From Isoptericola cucumis (GTDB taxonomy: Bacteria > Actinomycetota > Actinomycetes > Actinomycetales > Cellulomonadaceae): a stretch of 64,000 bases of DNA. The stretch is taken from contig NZ_BMDG01000008.1 in assembly GCF_014635665.1 (NCBI RefSeq), forward strand, positions 174,927 through 238,926, written 5' to 3'. A program made the position numbers and the translations under genes. Under the pieces are notes generated by a model that saw nothing but the letters and a program-made list of their open reading frames with translations, ran no database searches and had not been told where the DNA came from. Shown here one piece after another: positions 60,321-64,000 of the stretch (position 1 is its first letter; each line of letters opens with the position of its first letter).

Positions 60321-61591
60321 CCACCGACCGGCGGGACGACGCCCCGACCACGACGCCTCGGCCCCTGTCGCGCAACCGGGACTTCGCGCGCCTCTGGTTC
60401 GGCGAGGGCGTCAGCGTGCTGGGGAACGCGACGACGTCCGTGCTGCTCCCGCTGGTGGCCGTGCTCGAGCTCGACGCGAGCGCGTTCGCCGTCGGCCTGC
60501 TCACGGCCGCGACGTGGCTGCCGTGGCTGGTCGTCGGGCTGCCTGCCGGCGCGTGGGTCGACCGCCTCCCGGCCCGCGCCGTCATGATCGCGGCCGACGT
60601 CGTCGCCGCCGTCGGGATCGTGAGCGTGCCCGTCGCCGCCGCGACCGGCACGCTGACCCTGCCCCACCTGGTCGGCGTGGCCCTGGTCGCCGGCACCGCC
60701 ACGGTCTTCTTCCGCACCGCGTACGTCGTCTTCCTGCCGCAGGTGGTGCCCGCCTCGCAGCTCGAGGGGGCGAACGCGCGGCTGTTCGGCACCGAGTCCG
60801 CCATGCAGGTCGCCGGGCCGGGCGCCGGCGGCGCGATGGCGCAGGTGCTGGGCGCCGCGGCAGGCCTCGTGCTCGACGCCGCGAGCTTCCTGGTCTCCGC
60901 CGTCTGCCTGTGGCGCATCCGGCCCGGCGACCGTCCCGCACCGCCACGGGCGCCCGCCGCCCCGCTGCGGGTCCGGATCCGTGAGGGCGTCGCGTTCGTC
61001 GCGTCCGACCGCTACCTGCGGTGGTTCGTCGTCGTGGGCGGGATCTCCAACTTCGGGCTCACCGGCTACGCCGCCCTGCTGGTCGTCTTCCTCGTGCGCG
61101 ACGTCGGGCTCAGCCCCTCCGGCCTCGGCGCCGCCATGATGGTCGGCAGCTGCGGCGGGCTGCTGGGCGCCACCGTCGCCACGCGCCTCAGCCGGCGGCT
61201 CGGCAGCGCCCGGGCCACCGTCGTCCTCATGGTCGCCGGCGGACCGCCGGCCCTGCTGGTCGGCCTCGGCACCACGGGGCCCGGGATCGCCTGGACCGTC
61301 GCCGGGCAGTTCCTCGTCGGCCTCGCCGTCGTGGCGGGGAACGTGCTGCGGGCCGCGTGGCGGCAGCGGTACGTGCCGCAGTCCCTCATGGGGCGGGTCA
61401 CGACCACCAGCCAGTTCGTCAACTTCGGCACCATGCCCCTGGCCGGCCTCGTCGCCGGGGCGCTCGGCAGCGCGATCGGCGTCCGCGAGACCGTGCTGAT
61501 CATGGCCGCGGTGCACTGCCTCGCCTGCCTCAGCGTGGTGCGCAGCCCGCTGCGAGGCCTCCACGACCTGCCCGGTCCCCACGACGCCTGA
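60317..61591 (+). CDS. MFS transporter (putative drug exporter)
   Basis: A 424-residue major facilitator with about 12 helices. The MFS motif A is degenerate: PAGAWVDRLPARAVMI between TM2 and TM3. The start (NRDFARLWFGEGVSVLGNATTSVLLP) and the central RVRIREGVAFVASDRYLRWF match the MFS_3/EntS-like exporter group, which includes many antibiotic or siderophore exporters. It starts with GTG 60317, overlapping the regulator stop by 4 bases, so the two are coupled. The substrate is unknown. Confidence 0.92.
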   Translation: MTTDRRDDAPTTTPRPLSRNRDFARLWFGEGVSVLGNATTSVLLPLVAVLELDASAFAVGLLTAATWLPWLVVGLPAGAWVDRLPARAVMIAADVVAAVGIVSVPVAAATGTLTLPHLVGVALVAGTATVFFRTAYVVFLPQVVPASQLEGANARLFGTESAMQVAGPGAGGAMAQVLGAAAGLVLDAASFLVSAVCLWRIRPGDRPAPPRAPAAPLRVRIREGVAFVASDRYLRWFVVVGGISNFGLTGYAALLVVFLVRDVGLSPSGLGAAMMVGSCGGLLGATVATRLSRRLGSARATVVLMVAGGPPALLVGLGTTGPGIAWTVAGQFLVGLAVVAGNVLRAAWRQRYVPQSLMGRVTTTSQFVNFGTMPLAGLVAGALGSAIGVRETVLIMAAVHCLACLSVVRSPLRGLHDLPGPHDA

Positions 61592-61612
61592 CGGCGCCCG
61601 GAGCGCGCCGCG

Positions 61613-62932
61613 TCACCAGCCGAACGACGCCCGCACCACCCACGTGCCCCCGTCGGGGCCCGCGGTGAGCTCACCCCCGACGAACCGCACCCGCTCGGCC
61701 ATGCCAGGCAGTCCCCGCCCGCCGGTGGTCGAGCGTTCGCCCGCGCCGGGAAACGGGTTGGCGGCCTCGAGCACCAGCACCGTCGGCCGCGGTCGGCGCA
61801 GGTGCACCGTCACAGGGCTGCCCGGCGCGTGGCGGACCGCGTTGGTGAGCGCCTCCTGCACCACGCGGTACGCCTCGTGCGCGACGACCCGGGGGACGGC
61901 GCCGTCCCCGCCGTCCAGCACGCCGTCGTCGGCCGTCAGGTGCACGTCGGCGCCCGCGCGCCGGGCGTCGTCGACGAGCGCGGGCAGGTCGGCGAGCGTC
62001 CGGGCCGGCGCGCGCGGCCCGCGCCCGGCGCCCCGCGCACTGCCGTCGGCACCGTCGGGACCGTCGGCGCCGCGCAGGAGGCCGAGCACGTGGTCGAGGT
62101 CGGCCATCGCGGCACGACCCGTCTCCTCCACGGCGGCGAGCGAACGGCGCGCGGCGGCCGGGTCGGTCTCGAGCTGTCGCGCGGCGGCCGCGGCTTGCAG
62201 CGTGGTGATGGTCAGGGCGTGCCCGACGGAGTCGTGGAGCTCGCGCGCGAGCCGGCCACGCTCGGCGAGCCGGTCGGCCCGGGCCTCGAGCTCGGCGATG
62301 CGCGCCGTCTGGTCGGGGCCGAGCAGCGGCACCGCCGCCTGCCGCAGCAGGTGCCGGGCCAGCGTCGCCAGGTAGGGCACGGCCAGCAGCGCGACGACGG
62401 CGAGCGCCGCCCACGCCGCCGGGTGCCGGGCGAGCGCCGGGGACAGCTGGACGAGGAAGGCCCGGTCGATTCCGGCGGCGGACAGCGCGAGCTGCGTCGC
62501 GAGCGGCACGGCCACCAGCAGCCCCAGCGTGACGAGGCCGCCCAGGGTCAGGTGGAGGGCGAACCAGGCCGCGGCACGCCAGCGGGTCGCGACCGACAGC
62601 GCCCCGGACAGGTCCGGCAGGTCCGGGGCGTCGACGTCGAGGAACGTCCGCACCGCGGCGATCTCGAGCGCGCGGACCGGAGCCAGGAACGGGGGCGTGC
62701 ACACGATGGCGCCCGTCACGACGGCCAGCACCGCGACGGCGGCGCGCGGCGTCGTCGGGTCGGCGAACATCTGCACGAAGCCGGTCGCGAGCGTCACGTA
62801 CGCGCCGGCGAGGACGCCGCCGATGACCAGGTACACGCCCGCCCGCACGGTCGCGGCGCTGGTGAGCGGGGCGAGCGCGCGGCGCAGCACATGCCGCTCC
62901 CCGCCGCCGGTCGCGGCCGCCTGCTCTGCCAT
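61613..62932 (-). CDS. Sensor histidine kinase (HisKA_3 type)
   Basis: A 439-residue membrane kinase. The N-terminal half has about five helices (VYLVIGGVLAGAYVTLATGFV, AVAVLAVVTGAIVCTPPF, LTLGGLVTLGLLVAVPLA, WAALAVVALLAVPYLATLA) without a large external domain, so it probably senses a membrane signal. The phospho-acceptor is His233 in ARELHDSVGHALTITTLQAAAAAR, the HisKA_3 motif, and the ATPase has VVQEALTNAVRHA and GGRGLPGMAERVRFVGG. Start ATG 62932. A CTCCCCC palindrome lies 35 bp upstream. It is the expected partner of the NarL-type regulator at 58910. Confidence 0.93.
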   Translation of the reverse strand: MAEQAAATGGGERHVLRRALAPLTSAATVRAGVYLVIGGVLAGAYVTLATGFVQMFADPTTPRAAVAVLAVVTGAIVCTPPFLAPVRALEIAAVRTFLDVDAPDLPDLSGALSVATRWRAAAWFALHLTLGGLVTLGLLVAVPLATQLALSAAGIDRAFLVQLSPALARHPAAWAALAVVALLAVPYLATLARHLLRQAAVPLLGPDQTARIAELEARADRLAERGRLARELHDSVGHALTITTLQAAAAARQLETDPAAARRSLAAVEETGRAAMADLDHVLGLLRGADGPDGADGSARGAGRGPRAPARTLADLPALVDDARRAGADVHLTADDGVLDGGDGAVPRVVAHEAYRVVQEALTNAVRHAPGSPVTVHLRRPRPTVLVLEAANPFPGAGERSTTGGRGLPGMAERVRFVGGELTAGPDGGTWVVRASFGW

Positions 62933-62966
62933 GCCGGCCAGTCTTCCAAGCGGCCCGTCGTCGCGC

Positions 62967-62984
62967 CTCCCCCGGCCGGGGGAG
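62967..62984. promoter_or_regulatory. CTCCCCC palindrome upstream of the kinase gene
   Basis: CTCCCCCGGCCGGGGGAG is a perfect 18-bp palindrome. It differs by one base from 58846-58863. Both lie just upstream of genes of this two-component locus, so it is the likely binding site of the NarL-type regulator. Confidence 0.65.
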
Positions 62985-63021
62985 TGGCTCGACATCCACG
63001 CACACATACCCTGCTGGCCTC

Positions 63022-63050
63022 TGGACCAGGACCCGTTGACCCGGTATCGT
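63022..63050 (+). promoter_or_regulatory. Candidate promoter of the Abi-associated RNA
   Basis: TGGACC (63022-63027) and TATCGT (63045-63050) are separated by 17 bases. This would start transcription near 63057, just before the hairpin at 63063. Confidence 0.42.
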
Positions 63051-63062
63051 TTCAACATCACG

Positions 63063-63097
63063 ATCAGCCCGTTGCCATCAGGCGGCGGGCTGATTTT
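63063..63097 (+). ncRNA. Candidate small hairpin RNA upstream of the Abi gene
   Basis: A perfect 9-bp stem, ATCAGCCCG (63063-63071) with CGGGCTGAT (63086-63094), encloses a 3-bp inner stem GCC/GGC with an ATCA tetraloop. TTTTCTT follows from 63094, so the RNA could end there like an intrinsic terminator, about 15 bases before the Abi start codon. It may be a terminator, an attenuator or a structured RNA partner of the Abi protein. Confidence 0.5.
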
Positions 63098-63114
63098 CTT
63101 GCCTGAGGAGGGGC

Positions 63115-63951
63115 ATGAGCGAGTACACGAAGGAGTGGCTCTCGCTCGATCAGCAGGTCGAGAAGCTTGCTCAACGCGGAGTCGACGTCGCGCCCCGTGA
63201 AGCCACGGCCGAACTCCTAGCCCGGATCGGGTACTACCGGCTCACTGGTTACCTCTACCCATTCCGCAACTCGGAGCAGTTCACTGACGAGGACCGCAAG
63301 GTTCGCACGATCGTCCTCAGCGACTACAAACCCGGTGCATCCATCAGGCACGTCGCGCGAGTCATCGATTTCGACAGACGTCTGCGCATGCTCGTCATGG
63401 ACGGCGTCGAGCGCATCGAGGTCGCGGTCCGCATGAGGGTCGGTTATGTGCTCGGACACCGCTCGGCGTTCGCTCACCTGGACCCCAGGGCCTTCCTCCC
63501 GTCGTTCGTCGAACATCAGATGGATAGGGAGACCGGTTGGAGGACTCGGCCGAGCAAGCACGCCGAGTGGCTGGGGCGAGTCGCGGAGCGTCGCGACCGG
63601 TCCGATGAAGCGTTCGTGGCTCACTTCCGAGACAAGTACGACGGGCAGATGCCGATTTGGGCACTTACCGAGATTCTCGAGCTCGGACATCTCTCCCGCC
63701 TGTACCAAGGCCTGAACGACGACGACGCAGCGGAGATCGCCCAGGCGTTCGGGGTCCCGACGAAGAGACTGTTGGCGAACTGGCTCGCGAGTGTGAACTA
63801 CGTGCGCAACGTCGCCGCGCACCACGCGCGTCTCTTCAACCGGAAGCTCCAATACGCACCGAGCCGGCCGATGGCTGGAGTCGTGCCGCTGCTCGACCAC
63901 CTACGCACCGACGACACTCCCAAGGGCGTTTTCGGGGCTCATCCGATCTGA
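63115..63951 (+). CDS. Abi-family (Abi_2/AbiF-like) HEPN protein
   Basis: A 278-residue protein matching the Abi_2 family: EWLSLDQQVEKLAQRGV near the N-terminus, RIGYYRLTGYLYPFR (about 37-51), VIDFDRRLRMLVMDGVERIEVAVRMRVGY, MPIWALTEILELGHLSRLYQGL, and the C-terminal RNVAAHHARLFNRKL. The RN(x3)H motif (Arg231, Asn232, His236) is the HEPN RNase signature. Members stop phage infection or act as toxins by cutting RNA in the cell. GAGGAGGGG precedes ATG 63115. Codon use is visibly less GC-rich than in the neighbours (more codons such as GAA, CGA, CAT and GAT), suggesting horizontal acquisition. A hairpin RNA candidate lies directly upstream. Confidence 0.9.
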   Translation: MSEYTKEWLSLDQQVEKLAQRGVDVAPREATAELLARIGYYRLTGYLYPFRNSEQFTDEDRKVRTIVLSDYKPGASIRHVARVIDFDRRLRMLVMDGVERIEVAVRMRVGYVLGHRSAFAHLDPRAFLPSFVEHQMDRETGWRTRPSKHAEWLGRVAERRDRSDEAFVAHFRDKYDGQMPIWALTEILELGHLSRLYQGLNDDDAAEIAQAFGVPTKRLLANWLASVNYVRNVAAHHARLFNRKLQYAPSRPMAGVVPLLDHLRTDDTPKGVFGAHPI

Positions 63952-63968
63952 GGGTGTAGCCGCGGTCT

Positions 63969-63983
63969 GAAGCCGCCGGCTTC
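63969..63983 (+). terminator. Short hairpin after the Abi gene
   Basis: GAAGCC (63969-63974) and GGCTTC (63978-63983) form a 6-bp stem with a 3-base loop, 18 bases after the Abi stop. There is no T-run, so a terminator role is only possible. Confidence 0.35.
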
Positions 63984-64000
63984 CAGGAGCGATCGGGCGA

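Noticed and set aside
1..64000. tRNA, rRNA, IS element, prophage or CRISPR
   Set aside because: No cloverleaf with TTCGA arm, no transposase or integrase motif, no terminal inverted repeats with target duplication and no spaced direct repeats were found by reading.

Overview
The window is chromosomal DNA of a very GC-rich actinobacterium. Codons end almost always in G or C, GTG starts are frequent, several mRNAs look leaderless, and gene ends often overlap. The content (four secreted GH92 alpha-mannosidases, GH97, GH114, an MsiK-type lack of dedicated importer ATPases, DUF4235, PspC, Tag) fits Cellulosimicrobium or a close Cellulomonadaceae/Promicromonosporaceae relative. This is inferred from gene content only. 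All genes were read from the sequence without database searches. No gap between genes exceeds 300 bases, and I see no rRNA, tRNA, IS element, prophage or CRISPR array.

Region 1 (1-15.9 kb) is mostly housekeeping and sensing. It holds the 3' part of hrpA, an AI-2E-type exporter, a secreted GH114 polygalactosaminidase, an integral membrane protein, an aminoglycoside-phosphotransferase-fold protein, PspC, a macrodomain protein, a CitA/DcuS-type two-component system facing dctA, an amino-acid permease, a KAS II-type synthase, a probably decayed Excalibur protein and an ASCH-plus-winged-helix protein.

Region 2 (16-48.1 kb) is a large glycan-utilisation island. A three-gene GH92 operon (26884 to 16016, minus) and a fourth, larger GH92 (32050 to 27065) sit beside a five-gene overlapping operon: ROK regulator, sugar-binding lipoprotein, single-domain ABC ATPase, permease and LacI regulator. 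Divergent from it are a second sugar importer (binding protein and two permeases), a GH97 enzyme and a 1,214-residue discoidin protein of unknown catalytic family. A palindrome, TGACAGCGCTGTCA, or a close variant lies upstream of the first GH92 operon, the fourth GH92 and GH97, which suggests one LacI-type regulon. The first GH92 has Gln in place of the usual catalytic-acid Glu, as in enzymes that remove mannose from mannose-1-phospho-6-mannose. The simplest reading is degradation and import of yeast or fungal mannan, including phosphomannan.

Region 3 (48.2-57.6 kb) has tag, DUF4235, a ZIP transporter, a second LacI-controlled sugar locus (GH2 enzyme, regulator, Tat-exported binding protein, two permeases) with its own operator TGCAACGTTGCA, and an APP1-type phosphatase.

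Region 4 (57.6-64 kb) has a NarL-type two-component system whose kinase and regulator genes are separated by an oppositely oriented ArsR-MFS pair. Near-identical CTCCCCC...GGGGGAG palindromes precede the kinase gene and a membrane-protein gene. At the right edge is an Abi-family HEPN protein with an RN(x3)H motif, preceded by its own promoter-like sequence and a compact hairpin with a T-run, resembling the RNA-plus-toxin arrangement of AbiF-like defence or toxin-antitoxin loci.
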